A DNA stretch of 64,000 nt from Argopecten irradians. Taxonomy: Eukaryota; Mollusca; Bivalvia; Pectinida; Pectinidae. Numbering within the stretch: position 1 is the stretch's first letter; every line of letters begins with the position of its first letter. Where the stretch lies: contig NC_091138.1 of assembly GCF_041381155.1 (NCBI RefSeq), forward strand, positions 18,167,255 through 18,231,254, read 5' to 3'. The position numbers and the translations under genes were made by a program. Shown one piece after another: positions 33,501 to 46,100 of the stretch. Below the pieces are notes generated by a model. That model saw nothing but the letters and a program-made list of their open reading frames with translations, did no database searches and was not told the origin of the DNA.

Positions 33501-36500
33501 TCGTGAACAGTGTCATACTAGACAGAACATGCAGAACTATAATAACAAAAACGAATCTAGTCGTCAGCTCTAAACAATAGAACTTCGAATACGTTATTGA
33601 AGTTGCACACCATATCCAATTGTATTTATTGGCGAATTATTGGCTTATTACACATAACAAAACTTTTATATGAACGCAGGACATGAACATCGAAGACATT
33701 TAGCCGCTATATTTAAATATAAAAATCAAATACCGTCTAGTCGGTTATTTTCGCGACTCTAACTAGAAAAAGTATTTAAGCGCAATGAAATTCTTGCGAA
33801 TTCGCTTGAAGTGTATAGATAATTAGACCGATTTTTAATATTTCACAGATCAAACTTTCATAACTAAGGCCATGGCCGCGAAATCGCGAAAATATCCTCA
33901 CGAGAAAAAAAAAGGTTCTGCTATACGTATACGAATTCTACGTCGTCCACAAATTACCGTCTTTGGCAATTATCATACGGCAGAATAGTAGTATTTCTGG
34001 CATGTTCTTTAACTGATGACAACCCTGAAGTTACAGTACATATTTAAAACAAAGATAAGATATTATTTACCTGAGTGTGAAGAAGGAGTCGACAGACAAC
34101 AGAGCATTCGCTATAACCATTGAAGGCCAACCGTTGAAGAATGTCTGGATAAATGTCTTGTTACCTAGGTTACAGAAGTGTTTGTAATGATTATTTGTAT
34201 GTATGGGGCACCAATGTTCTGCCTTAAAGCTTCTAACTTGGATGGTTCCAATACAAGAGTGACGTAATATCCATCCCTCCTTTTAATTCATTCATTACTA
34301 TCTTTTATAACGTTTGACTGACATTTGTAAGTAATCGGACATCATAAAGACATTGATATTTTTCCATAATTATCAAATGTGTTTTACAGATAGACAATAT
34401 ATTTTAAAGAATATAGTTTTCCAAATGTACGTGGCACAAATACCATGCACACGGACTTTTTCCGGCTCTGTTTTCGATCCCTTATGGTATGTGATAAATT
34501 ATAATGAAAACTTTTGGATCAATGTTGGTTCCAGCAAAACCAGAATATAAACAAGCTTTAAACAAAAACAAGATACAAGGTTTGTGCTTTGATCTAACAC
34601 CGAAATACCAAGACTTGACTAAGCGACATTACAAAACACGTTTAGTAAATCAGGGTAATAATTATTACAGACTTGTCTTTACTTACTAATCCCAGCTTGA
34701 CCAAAGGCAAATGCATGTCCCAAGACAACCCAGGAGATACTAAGGAATCGGATACCGTTGATGGCACTGAGAGCTCCACCTCCTTGTTCTGTATTAAGCA
34801 GCTTCTTACCATTGGTGTACACAGAAAACGCCATGGCCAGCCTTGCTAGTGTGCCTTGAATTGATAACAAATACAAGCAGGATATAATCAAAATATAATT
34901 GCCATTTAAAAAAAGATTCAACCCGCGTGTTAGTCTAGAGATTTGTTGCCTTTCAAATATGTATCACCTGCTCGGTTTGCTTCTTTTGACGTTTTTACCA
35001 TATTCTCTTTGTCTTTGCTCTCAGGAGAAAGTTCAATCTTTTCTTTTCTTTTCGTAATTTTCTGCTGGTAGTATTGGTAACCAAGGTCAAACATGGTCGA
35101 CAACAACATGAGCGCGGCAAACAAACCAACCACTGTACTGGAATATAAACCAATAATGAATACTGCTACACACTCATCATCTACAGCCAACATCACACAA
35201 CTTCTATAAGTTTAAGTGTGATTTATTTCAGATAGTAAACGTTGTTTGATATATCATTGACATCAGTTATTATTATCTCACTATAAATCTCACACTAACC
35301 AACCTTCAATCTAGAGGCAGAAACATAGACGCCTTTAAGACATTTCTAATTTTACTTATTTATATTTTTACGTCGCATTGAAATATGCTAACGTCATACT
35401 TACATTCCAGCTATACCGACAGCGTCGTACTCTTTAGGTTCTGAACATTCAACTGAGGATGTTTTGAGTTTAGTCTTTCCAATTGGTACCATTCCAAACA
35501 CTGACAATAATATAATTCGATTCGATATCTATAATATATGTTTGGTTGAATTGGCTTACTGGCATGTCAACAGCCAATGTTTTTAAGAATGAGCCAGATT
35601 AAGGAGACGGGGAAATCCGAAGTATCCGGAGTAAAAAAACGACAAACGGTCAGTATCTGGCAAATGCCCCACCAGATACGAACTCGCGACCCAGTAGTTC
35701 AGGGCTGGTGTTGATATGTCGGCACATTTTAACAACTCGGCTCTATGTATAATGATTGAAAAAATTACAACAACAAAAACATATCGATCTATTTCATTTA
35801 TATCTACTGTCTAAATATCAAATCATATCAATTGAAAAACAATTAAATCGAGTAAATCAATATTTATTTAAAAAATGTTCTTACAACTTACAACTTTAAG
35901 ATATAAAAAAATAGAAGTCTTATCCCAACTTACAGAGATCCAACACTGTTTTTGATTCTGTTGAAGTACAACTATCAGGAATACAAATCCCCATTTTCAC
36001 AGTGACCCCTCCTGGGATAGGCATGGCGGCCCCCTGAAGATAGCACATCATTTGAAAAGGAACATTATGTATTGGGCTTCTTATTTAATTAATTATGGCG
36101 TAAATTAGATAATATTTTACAACATGCATTATACTGAAGATTCGTGTCATCACAATTGCAAAAAAAGTAATTTGATCAAGTTTAAAACTCAGTTTCACGA
36201 GTCATTTTGCTTTGCACATTAAGCTTCTGACGTCATGTCGTGACATCATAACTAATTCATTTGCAGATTTTTTATTGTTAATTTATAGTGAAATACATTA
36301 TACATTCTACTACCAACTCAATTACGTTAAAAATGATACCGAAATTTAATATAATTGACCCAGAGAAAATGATTCTTTAGTTTATAAAATCACTACACAC
36401 ATTTGGGTTAAATAACATGAACTGGTTTAAAGACTATTTTTACTTGAATAATAGAAGGCGTGAAACATGATTTTTTATATTTGTCTTGAGAAGACCATAA

Positions 36501-37483
36501 CGTACCAATAAGTCTGTAAGTGGTAGAGAGGCCGAGCAGTACTTCCCATCAAACCTCACGGCATGCACCGCCAGGCACTCGTCATAAGATCCGGGCCACA
36601 CCAGGTTCCCATCAAGTAATCCCGACTGAATTTTACCTGCTGCATCTATCACTTAAAGACAAAGATAAAAATATGTCCGGGTAAAACAAAGAAAATCAAC
36701 ATGAAAAACATATTTCTGTCATTTCAGCTTTAGATAAATAAGATAACAAGAAACATATACTCCTACACCAGAGCTTTGAAATTGCGCTGCACAATCAATG
36801 GATGTCCCCATCATCAGATTATTGAATGTCAAAAACGATATATAACAAATGGACTTTGCCTGTTAGTTTTTTTAATTTCAGCTTAATGTAAAACCCTATG
36901 AACCATCAAATTGCCTAAACAAAACATATTTTAAGTGTTATTACTTACTCTTTATCGCCCATTGTTCTCGATTGAAGACTTCAGAGACAATTGACTGTAA
37001 GTGACCGTAACACTGTGGAGAAATGCCTTGTTCCAACTCATCAGTAAAATTCCTTATTTCGTCTGGGATGTTCGCAAGCTGCCCGGCATACTGAGAAAGA
37101 CCTTGTAAGTTACTATAAGCAGGGCCTTGTAACAGGAGCACTTTCTGTAGATTCTCTGGTGTCAGGATTGAAATGGGGAAAGACACATTGTTAGACTGAA
37201 TAAAGTTTCCGATCTGGTCCTGAAAAACACCTGGAAAGTTTAGGTTTTGAAGAAAACTAAGTAAATCTTGCCAATATTTCGGAATCTGTTTTCCCGTTGA
37301 TGTTGAGGAATTGGAGATCGTGCCATTCTGTGGGGCATGTACACTTGTGGTACCGGATGTTGTGTTTATAATGACACTATTGTTCTGAGGTAATGCAGCA
37401 CTCGTTGAAAGGTCACTTAGCGTTTTATCCAACAAACATGTCGTTAAAATAATAACACATACAATTATTTTCTTAATAAACAT
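27555..37483 (-). CDS. nrf-6-like: NRF-6-like acyltransferase, paralogue 3 (15 exons)
   Basis: Predicted 782-residue NRF-6-type acyltransferase. Exons, high to low: 37483-36949, 36651-36506, 36033-35934, 35500-35404, 35137-34968, 34854-34687, 34164-34071, 33475-33383, 33152-32987, 32501-32422, 31445-31323, 30662-30536, 30000-29814, 28077-27935, 27674-27555. Signal peptide MFIKKIIVCVIILTTCLL is followed by a Ser/Thr/Asn linker, then 'SFPISILTPENLQK', 'SYDECLAVHAVRFDGKYC', 'CIPDSCT' and R385-X10-H396. Exon 7 is the most divergent of the four ('NGWPSMVIANAL' where others have WTSM). Exon 11 is one codon shorter. Intron 13 holds a LINE fragment and a SINE. The stop is TAA after RRGKK. Function beyond membrane O-acyl transfer and lipid or drug handling in the family cannot be stated. 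Confidence 0.93.
28400..29376 (-). mobile_element. LINE ORF2 C-terminal fragment
   Basis: The minus strand encodes the 3' part of a non-LTR retrotransposon ORF2. It has a zinc-binding C-terminal motif 'LCTFCKINEETLTHLFYSC' followed by a 'KLLWQKI' stretch and then 'MTTKWWIWKTKN', which resembles the tail of L1/Tx1-like ORF2 proteins. The reading frame is interrupted by at least one stop (near 29230) and a frameshift (near 28760), and no reverse transcriptase core is present, so it is a dead 5'-truncated copy. It is in intron 13 of gene 3. The clade is tentative. Confidence 0.7.
29400..29585 (-). mobile_element. tRNA-derived SINE with conserved core
   Basis: The minus strand starts 'ggtgatcaggtgttgtagt' (A-box region), lacks a clean B box, then has the core 'ttttctccgggcactctgg' and 'tttcctccca', and ends 'ttcgcaatgga' with an AT-rich tail. 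A sister copy lies at 38563-38800. It lies in intron 13 of gene 3 next to the LINE fragment. Confidence 0.7.
30973..31180 (-). repeat. Degraded retroposon fragment
   Basis: The blocks 'acgtcctattgacagc', 'gttgtgcctccttgtaa', 'gggacgactggtttacccg' and 'tatcagtataatgtga' are family blocks of the 540-bp retroposon, with losses and rearrangement. It lies in intron 11 of gene 3. Confidence 0.5.
31501..31633. mobile_element. Small foldback (MITE-like) element, copy 2
   Basis: The ends 'aaaatctgttacctgt' and 'acaggtaatagatttttt' are inverted repeats. The internal 'cccaaccgaagcgttagc' block is the reverse complement of the internal block in the copy at 1547-1664. It lies in intron 10 of gene 3. Confidence 0.6.
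35575..35745 (-). repeat. Second tRNA-SINE type, diverged
   Basis: The minus strand reads 'gggtcgcgagttcgtatc' (B-box-like) and then 'ttactccggatacttcgg' with 'atttccccgtctcc'. That core resembles the one in the SINE at 29400-29585, but the head differs. It lies in intron 3 of gene 3. Confidence 0.45.
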
Positions 37484-38562
37484 CTTGTCCGGAATCTTTT
37501 AAAACCTGTGAAGGTATAAATTGATCTATTCTTGTGGTTTGACTACTGATATGGACGGCTTTGTAAAACTGACCCTGACGACACGATTGAATGTCAAGGT
37601 CACCAAACGGTCACATAACAGTTCCCATTATTAAAACAAATATTCCTTTTCGTTCTTTCTTATGACCTCGTCAGGTACAGAGAAAGACCAAATATTGAGA
37701 TGTTATCTCTATTATTATTTATATCTTTGTGACGAATACGGTATTCGTGATCAGTGAAATATTTGAAGTAGACAACACAGGAATGAAACGGTTATTTGCG
37801 GTGGCGTTACTTAAATGAGATAAGTTATCTACAATAAGTGTTTACAGAAGGTACCCAGTATTTATAGTGTGAACAAATAGTCTCACATCTTCACACGAAT
37901 TGAAAAGTTTAGCAATTGTGATAAGTACGACTGTACTAGGTAATCTCATAGATTTTTAGAATCACAATATTATAACTAGCTGCAAATGCTGTTAGATTCG
38001 ACCCCGATATTATTACAATTTGTAGTGGAATTTAGCTATATCAGGAACATTTATTATGATTTCTTAGTAACTTTGACATATCAGTTGATGAAGCTCGGTG
38101 CTTGTCAACATGCTTTCATTTCGCCATAGAAGTTACGGCCGTTGCCAAACGGAAGTTGGAAAGTTCATGAAGACTTTAAGCGGTAACGGTAGTCATTCAG
38201 TTCTCGGCAACGACGTTACAATGTCCGGTTCGTTTAAAAAGTGGAACACATAATATTTATTTGAATTTTTATCAAACATCTCCGCCCATCTTTACTTCAA
38301 TTAAGTGTTATCTCTGCTTGATTTACAACAGGATTTGTCTTGTTTTATCTTATTTTTTTTTATTTTTTCTTCTTCTAATTATTCAAATCATGAAAAAAAG
38401 AGGCGGACACGGATTTTGGGACTTCAATAAACAGGATCTAACTAAAAAGATAATCCAAAATGTGTTTCCAAAATATTTTTGTCAATTAACCGATTCATTG
38501 ATTCCCTTTTAGAAGACAAGGAATGATAAAATTGCCTCTTTTACATACGTCATAGTTGTTCC

Positions 38563-38800
38563 GGTGATCGGTTGTATAGTGGTAATACTATCATGCTCAT
38601 TTCATCTAGTCGGCCGGGATTCGATCCGTGGCACGGGCGTGAAAAGGTCGGAAGGTCACCTACCCGATCACGTGGTTTTTCTCTGGCACTCCTGTTTCCT
38701 CCCACTTTAAGACCCCTCGTGCGCTTACATCCTGGTCACCGAACGTTATTTCTATATGTTTAATAACTTGTTTCGCAATTTATGAAAAATAAATAGTTAT
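38563..38800 (+). mobile_element. tRNA-derived SINE, near complete
   Basis: The head 'tgatcggttgtatagtggt' carries an A box. 'gccgggattcgatccgtgg' carries a good B box, the core is 'tttttctctggcactcctg' with 'tttcctcccac', and the 3' part is 'taacttgtttcgcaattta' with an AAATA-rich tail. This matches the copy at 29400-29585 in the core and tail and shows the whole SINE layout. Confidence 0.75.
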
Positions 38801-38870
38801 TTTTATTTTCACTTAGTTGCATACACTACATTACACAAAACGTGAAAAACGTCAAAATGTAATCGGTTGT

Positions 38871-39406
38871 TGTATGGCCCTGCAGGTAGGGCGTTAGAAT
38901 TGTACCTGCTGCCCCTATTGCATGATCGTAAAAGGCGACTAAATTTAGGATCTTATCTTTTCTCTTCTTCCTAACTGACTTTATCTTTGCTAATGCCTCC
39001 CTTGGCACCGCCTCAATTTTGGCCTTGAGTTGAGCGTTCGCCCCTGTGAGGAAGGCTCTGGGTTCTGTCCCCTGGCCGAGACACACCAAAGTCTATAAAA
39101 GTGGTAGTTTCTACTCCTGCCTAGCGTTCAGCATACAGGGAGTGGGACGACTGGTTCGCCCGTTGTCAGTATAATGTGACCGGGTGGGGTGTGTTGCTTG
39201 GTGTCTTCGGCGGCATGCTTCAGTGATATAGCACTATAAAAAGGGCAACAGTTCCACTATACAAGAAGACACAACACAAACATACCGCAGTCTCCCAGTA
39301 CACTCACCTCGCACAACATACATGCAACACACCGCATACATGGGAAGCCGTCCTTACATGACCATAGCTGTTAATAGGACGTTAATAAATCAGACAAACA
39401 AACAAA
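38871..39406 (+). mobile_element. Full-length 540-bp retroposon with perfect 12-bp target duplication
   Basis: This is the reference copy: head 'tgtatggccctgcaggta', then 'tagtcgccttttacgatc' in reverse complement, the tRNA-like 'gagcgttcgcccctgtg' and 'ctctgggttctgtcccctgg', then 'gcactataaaaaggg', 'aggccgtcc'-type block and '(CAAA)n'. 'gtaatcggttgt' flanks it at 38859-38870 and 39407-39418. The perfect duplication suggests a fairly recent insertion. There is no ORF, so it must have been moved by a LINE elsewhere. Confidence 0.9.
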
Positions 39407-40829
39407 GTAATCGGTTGTAAGCAATGGTATTTGATTTTTTTTTATATAATTATCATCATCCTTTCATACTAATTATCTATTCAAATATACATTGTATGTG
39501 CATATACTGCTCCATATTACATAAATCCCCGTACGAAGTGGAGGCCTTATTAGTTTTGACCTGTTTCTTCTTGTCATTATAATTATCTTTTTCTTCGTCG
39601 TGAATTTGGCAATTTCTCGAATTGAAATGAAAACCATACCGCAATTACATATTAATTGGTCAAAATAAAGAAATAAAGAAATCGTCTGATTGCTGTGAAA
39701 ATTGGTTTGAATTGGCTCTTTTGGATACCGAATGCAATGGAATATGACTGGTGGAGGCATTTAGAGGACATTTGTAAAGGTCACCCATTTGAATTATCAC
39801 TTGTTAATTTTGTCTAAATAATGTTGGTTTTTTCTATACCGATACCTACACTTTGCTATTTTTTTTACCAAGTGTACATTGTGAATTTCTCCATGTGTAA
39901 TAAAGTTGATTTTCTAAGCACTCAGTTTTATATAAACAAACAAAAACCCGAAAAGCACTACAGCATACTTAGGACATGAGCAATCTTCCCGGGAGGTCAT
40001 CGAGTAATGTTGTTATCGTTCTGCGAGTACACGGACTACTTGACAATGCCAAGTTGTATTACAGTACGGGTTATCTCTGTTTATTTCGAAATAACTGTCA
40101 CATGATTATATCTGTATTATCTCCGGCGCCCTACCCTATAAAAAAGACACAATTCACATCTGGTGACTAAACCATTAAGATACATTTTAATCGTCTTACA
40201 TGAATTACAGAAATAACGTTGTATTTACGTTCTGCTCACAAAACATTGAAAACATCAATTTAAAATATCTCTTCAGCCTTATTCGTTAATGCCTTTCATC
40301 ATTTCATTTCAACGATAGCGCTTATAATTTCCACACAGAACATCCAGTCCGATTTCTATCATGCAATTTCAATTCGTAACCATTGTTAAGTTTGTTTATC
40401 AGTTTTGTTTAAAAATAACTCACTGAAATTATGTGAATATGACATGCTTTACACTATAACCATCATTAAAATGTTTGCGGGTCTTATTTTTACTTAATTT
40501 ACATAAATTAAAAGTATTTAGAATAATTAATTGCATCTTGAAACACTATCTCTGATATGTAATGAGGAACTGATTACAAAAGCAAAAAATATTCCATATG
40601 CATTTTAGCGTTAATTAGACATATATGTGGTATACAAGATTTTACTATCAATTGGGCCCTAAGAGTAAACTTCATTTATGCTATGTTGTCAGTGGAGCTT
40701 TTTTAACAGTTATGTCATACTTTGTTATATATTATTATTTAAGCATTATCTCAATTGGCTTTTGGGTGATGAAGCGTCTAGAAAAAAATTGTCCGTCCTT
40801 TTTTGCCCCTTTGACTTTATTCCTAAAGG

Positions 40830-41480
40830 ATATTGCGACTAAAATTTAGGATCTTAGGTTTTAATTAGGCATAAATAATTGTACGATATCTTTCGATAAT
40901 GCCTACCTTTAACCTCAAACTTCTAACCAATTGAAATTAGCGTTCGCCCCTGGGAATGTTTTTGGGAGACTGCGGTCTATAAAAGTGTTAGTTTCTTCTT
41001 GTATAGTGGAACTGTTGCCCTTTTTATAGTGCTATATCACTGAAGCATGCCGCCGAAGACACAAAGAAACACACCCCATCCGGTCACATTATACTGACAA
41101 CGGGCGAACCAGTCGTCCTAATCCCTGTATGCTGAGCGCCAAGCAGGTGCAGAAACTACCACTTTTAAAGACTTTGGTCTGTCTCGGCCCGGGGACAGAA
41201 CCCAGAGCCTTCCTCACAGGGGCGAACGCTCAACTCAAGGCCAAAAGTGAGGCGGTGCCAAGGAAGGCATTAGGAAACATAAAGTCAGTTAGGAAGAATA
41301 GAAAAGATAAGATCCTAAATTTAGTCGCCTTTTACGAACATGCAATAGGGGCAGCAGGTACAATTTTAACGCCCTACCTGCAGGGCCACACACGCTACAC
41401 ACTGCATACATGGGAGGCCGTCCTTACATGACCCTGGCTGTTGATAGGACGTTAAAATAAGCAAGCAAACAAACAAACAT
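40830..41480. repeat. Mosaic of 540-bp retroposon pieces in both orientations
   Basis: A head piece in CAAA-tail-forward orientation (about 40830-40955) is followed by a reverse-oriented copy (about 40956-41392) and then by a forward tail piece ('catgggaggccgtcctta' to (CAAA)n, about 41393-41480). A reverse copy inside an older forward copy would give this order. The inner junctions are not clean. Confidence 0.65.
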
Positions 41481-42117
41481 ATGAAATTAAATAAATCACA
41501 ATTAATCAAGCTTTATTGTTTTGTACGAAAAATCTCATCTTACTTCTTAGAAGCGCGTTGAAAGTGGCATCTTCATTAACTGTGGAATTATCATATAAGG
41601 TGCATTCATAAATAACGAAGGCTAATGATTGTTACTTGAAGTATTAAATGATTTCTTTTGACTCTCCTTGGGTTAAATTTAACTCTACTGAAAAGTTGCT
41701 ACAATAGACATCAATTCGAGGTCTCGCCCTTCTTAGTCATCACAAACAATATTACGAAATGTGTATGTGTGATTTGTAATATGTTACGTCATGTTTATAT
41801 TTATACACTATATCTAACTAGAATGACGTCTGTTCCAAGTGTGTCATTGCCCAATATTACACTAGTGACAAGGTCATTGCCTTCACCCATGTGATACTCA
41901 CGTACCCTACATAACAGTGTCACAAGAAAACGTGTGTCTTGTTTACGCAAGTCTTTATTTCATTCCTCTGTTGTCTACCCTCCAACATATATATTTACAT
42001 GTGGAATTGAACGGTGGCCCAACATAGCCAAACGCGCTGATTTTGTTATAGACTCGTAACTAAATAAAAAAATTCTAACATCATATTGTATATATTCACA
42101 TAAAATGTCTACGGTAT

Positions 42118-42285
42118 ATCTCCTCCACGACACAGAACGCAAAGCCTTCCTCACAGGGGCGAACGTTCGATTTAAGGAGGACAATGTCGGTTAACAAGAA
42201 CGGAAGAAATTTGAAATTTAGTTTCCTTTTATGATTTGCAATGGGGCAGGAGGTACAATCATTACGTCCTATCCGCTGGGCAGTG
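42118..42285 (-). repeat. Degraded retroposon head fragment
   Basis: The blocks 'cacagaacgcaaagccttc', 'cctcacaggggcgaacg' and 'ggggcaggaggtacaatc' are from the head half of the 540-bp retroposon in reverse orientation. Confidence 0.65.
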
Positions 42286-42379
42286 CGTGCTTTTATTACA
42301 TATATGTTACGAACTATACAAATGCTTTAAAACGATTTTTTGGGTGATTACAACAAGTGCGTGGTACGTGTTTGTGTCA

Positions 42380-42666
42380 TCTTGTATAGCGGAACCTGGT
42401 CACATACTGACATCGAGCAAACCAGTCGTTCCACCCACTGAGCTGAGCGCGAAACAGGAGCAGAAACTATCATTGTTAAAGACTATGTGTCTCGGCCAGG
42501 GGACAGAACCAAGAGCCTAGCTCACAGAGCCCAATCAAAGGGATGTGGTGAAAAGGGAGACGTTAGGAAGCACAGATAAGATAAAATACGAAATGTAATC
42601 GCCTTTTACAATCATGCCTTAGGGGCAGCAGGTCCAATTCTAACGCCCTACCCCTGCAATGCCAGG
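42380..42666 (-). repeat. Diverged retroposon copy
   Basis: The family order 'cttgtatagcggaacc', 'gtcacatactgaca', 'aaaccagtcgttccac', 'gtctcggccaggggacaga' and 'taatcgccttttacaatc' is kept with deletions. It lies about 500 bp upstream of gene 4. Confidence 0.7.
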
Positions 42667-43158
42667 CTACAATAACATAATGGTTTGGCGCATTAATATC
42701 AATTTTGCTTCTCTACACATATGACCAGTGGTGCATTTCATGAATTGTGGTAAATGTTCAACAGTAAAGAAAAAAAGAAAGAATGTGCAAAGCTGTGATA
42801 TGTTATTACTCTGCTTATTTGATTTCAGACATATTGTAACAAGAAACATCCACTTATTTAATTTAAGTTTTCATGAAGTACTTTGCTGGACAGTTGTCAG
42901 CTCTGGGCCATCGTAGAATAGTCAGTACTAACTAATAAGGATTCGGTAGAAAACGTGTCAGGTGAAAAGTATTTAAGTCAAACGATTACGAGCTAGGTCA
43001 CCAGAGGGTCAAAATCTTGTTTGTGTTCAGATATATACGGGTAACCGTACCTTTTAGATGTTTGTCTTCAGACACAGCCGGTAGTACCCAGGTACAACAA
43101 CTCTGTGTTCACACATATTGTTGTAACTGTAGGTTTGAAGCAGTACAAAGTGTGCAAA

Positions 43159-46100
43159 ATGAAGGCACAGTTAAGAGCAGTGTTTATTTGCTTCATCCTG
43201 TCAAGCTTGTGTGGTGCGACAACTGTCCCGGGAACAACTGATGAAAGTCTCTCTAGACCCACCGCTAGCCAAGCAAGTATTGGAACTACAAACCAAACTA
43301 CCAATATAGCAACAAGTACAGGAACTACAAATCAGACCACCAATCCATTAACAACTACACCAACAGAAAACCAGACTGTTACATCACCAACGAATACAGG
43401 AATGTCTAATTTTTTCGAAACCATACAAAAATTTCTGGCAAATTCTCAGGCATCCAACCTTATTCAGAAACAGATTGGAAACTTTATAAAGTCTAACAAT
43501 GTGTCGTTCCCTATTTCAATCCTGACACCAGAAAATCTACAAAAAGTCCTCAAGTTACTAGGCCCTGCTGCTAGTAACCTACAAGGCCTTTCTCAGTATG
43601 CCGGGCAGCTCGCGAACATCCCAAACGAATTACGGAATTTTACCGATGAGTTGGAACAAGACATTTCTCCACAGTGTTACAGCCATTTACAATCCATGGT
43701 ATCTGCACTAATGAAAAGGGAACAATGGGCGATCAAAAGTACGTAATGCCAAAACAGTTATGTTTTATCGATAACCGCAAGGTTAACAAGTATGCATCTA
43801 CATTAATGAAGTAAAGATAATAACTTACTTCAATATTGCTATTTGTGACAAAGTTTTTCCATTGTAATTGATTCATTGATTACTTGGCCATTTACAACTT
43901 CTTGTGTAATGTTCACAAATGTATCATTATTCTGAAAGGGTCGTCCATAGATTGTCGTGATGAAGAAAAAATTAGATAAAGATCAAAGGTTGAAAGTTCA
44001 CAATCACCTTAATCAACTTTAAATTAAAAGACAGCTGTAACTTTTCCCCGAAGTATCATCTACTCTGTAAGTATTTCTTGAAGTGATACCTTAAACTAGT
44101 TCTCGAGGCGACTTCTACCCTATAATTATACCCTAAAGTGGCTTCTACATTGAAACTGATTTGTGAGGCGACATATGTCGTCTTTACATATTACAGAGTT
44201 AGCTCCCTTGATGGTAGGTAACCATTGTGACGTCATTATTTTGTCGGGCCGAACACTATGACGTTCCGCTCGCAAACACATGACGTCACAATTAATACCT
44301 ACCCGCATGGACAGATAACACTGTAATGTGCGACTACTGAATACCCTGTAATGTTTTCTCTATGAGACATCTACCCATTATTAATTTTATTACTTTAAGA
44401 CTCTTTCACAAAGTGCCATTTTATAATCGATATTCCATGTGCTTTCTTTCTCTACTTAATATAACACTATTTCTTGTTACAGTGATAGATGCCACAGGGA
44501 AGTTGTCGTCTGGACTGATGGACGGGAACCTGTTCTGGCCAGGTTCATATGACGAGTGTCTGAGTGTGAATGCTGCTGGGAAGTTTGATGGACGATACTG
44601 TACAGCTACTATCTCCCTCGCATCAGTTTTGGTAAAACACAATGTTAAAACACATATACATAACAAAATATTGTTGTTTGCAGGTGTACATATAGGGAAT
44701 CATGATAAATTGTATGTGTATAATACTGTAGCTATTTTTTTATATGTACAGTAACAATTGCTGTATTTATTGTAAAATGTTTTCTTGAAGATCTCTTTTT
44801 TCCATATCTAACAGGGAGCAATGTTCCCAATAACAACGGCAGTTAACTTAAATCTGGGCGTGTGTATGCCGGACAGTTGTACCGCTAAGGAAATCAACAC
44901 TGTATTGAATACAAGTAAGATGTTTTACACACATCATTAAGATTGATATCAATCCATGTCTTCTCATTTGAGTTTCGAATATTATAGACCTTGTTACCAC
45001 AATGCATCACATTTTGTTTTTGGTCATCACTATTGATTATTTAGGGGATAGAATGTCGTTTTTCCTGAATATACTGGATATCAAATCATGAATTTTAGTT
45101 TTGATGCGAGAGGTCTCGTGTGGTGGTCATCACTATTGATTCAGGAAAAATGGCATTCTTTTCCGATTCTAAAATTGTTTAAGGTGCGGTGATGCATACA
45201 TGTCCTTTTTTTGTCTTAAACGTCATTTAAAAAGAAATTTGAGATACCCCCGCTTCTATCCCATTAGCCAAGTAGATCGCTGCTTACATTCTGATATCGC
45301 GGCGTAATGAAAGTACAGCATTTTATCCATTTTCTGCAAGAATTACAGATTATTCACCAATGCATTTAAATGGTCTTTCCAAGACACCTGTCTCTGAGGA
45401 ATCTTATAATATTTGCTTCTAACATCGTCGAAACGGTCGATATTATTCTGAAGTTTGTTCTATGATCGATTGGTCTAGATCACATAAGGATTGCAATGTT
45501 TTTAAATGGATATTTTGGGATTTACATGTTTTCTGAATAAAGGCAAGAAAAATACACTATAAACGCTATATAGACTAGTGGTCATGGGGATCTGCTCTAG
45601 GCTACTGTGTCCACTTTGTCAGCAAATACTCCTGCTGGCCGACAATTGTTGCCATTTTTGCTAACTATAATGATTTTTACGTTTGATTCACTCTGCTCTA
45701 TGTTTCAATTACTTTTATTTTTACAACCGTCGCGATAGGCATCAGACAATATGAACGCCGCTTACCAATTTCGACGTTGCCACAACAACGTCATGACGCG
45801 GATTATATCAAAAAATACTCCAATCAAAACAGACGTTATATCAACATTATTTTAGAATTCTGATTAGTCTGCTAACATTGCCTGATTATTGTGTGCTGTT
45901 CTATTAAAGCTTTGGGTTTACTGCCTCTTGGTGCGAACGAACTGCAGACTGCCCAAACAACGTGTAATGAGCGTGCTGAGTTTGATGATTTGGCTATTGC
46001 GGGATTGTAAGTTGTATAATTAGATCTAAAGACATATAGAAATTTACTTCAGTTACATTATAGATGTTTACAGGTATAACGTATTAACAGTTGTACCTAC

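Larger units (their letters stand above)
37484..43158. other. Shared 5' spacer of divergent genes 3 and 4
   Basis: Genes 3 and 4 diverge from this 5.7-kb region. It contains a tRNA-SINE (38563-38800), a full retroposon (38871-39406), a mosaic retroposon cluster (40830-41480) and two more fragments (42118-42285, 42380-42666). The AT-rich stretches 37500-38550, 39420-40820 and 41490-42110 show nothing I can name. No CpG-rich promoter is visible. Gene 4 may use the TATA-like 'tatttaagtc' near 42971. Confidence 0.6.

Noticed and set aside
38826-39089. Open frames such as 'VCLGQGTEPRAFLTGANAQLKAK', recurring at 41129, 59112 and elsewhere
   Set aside because: They lie in copies of the 540-bp retroposon and recur with it. 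There is no evidence of selection on the protein.
43105-43158. Start of gene 4 at 43105
   Set aside because: It would add 18 residues before a clear signal peptide. The ATG at 43159 has a better context (aaaATGaag).
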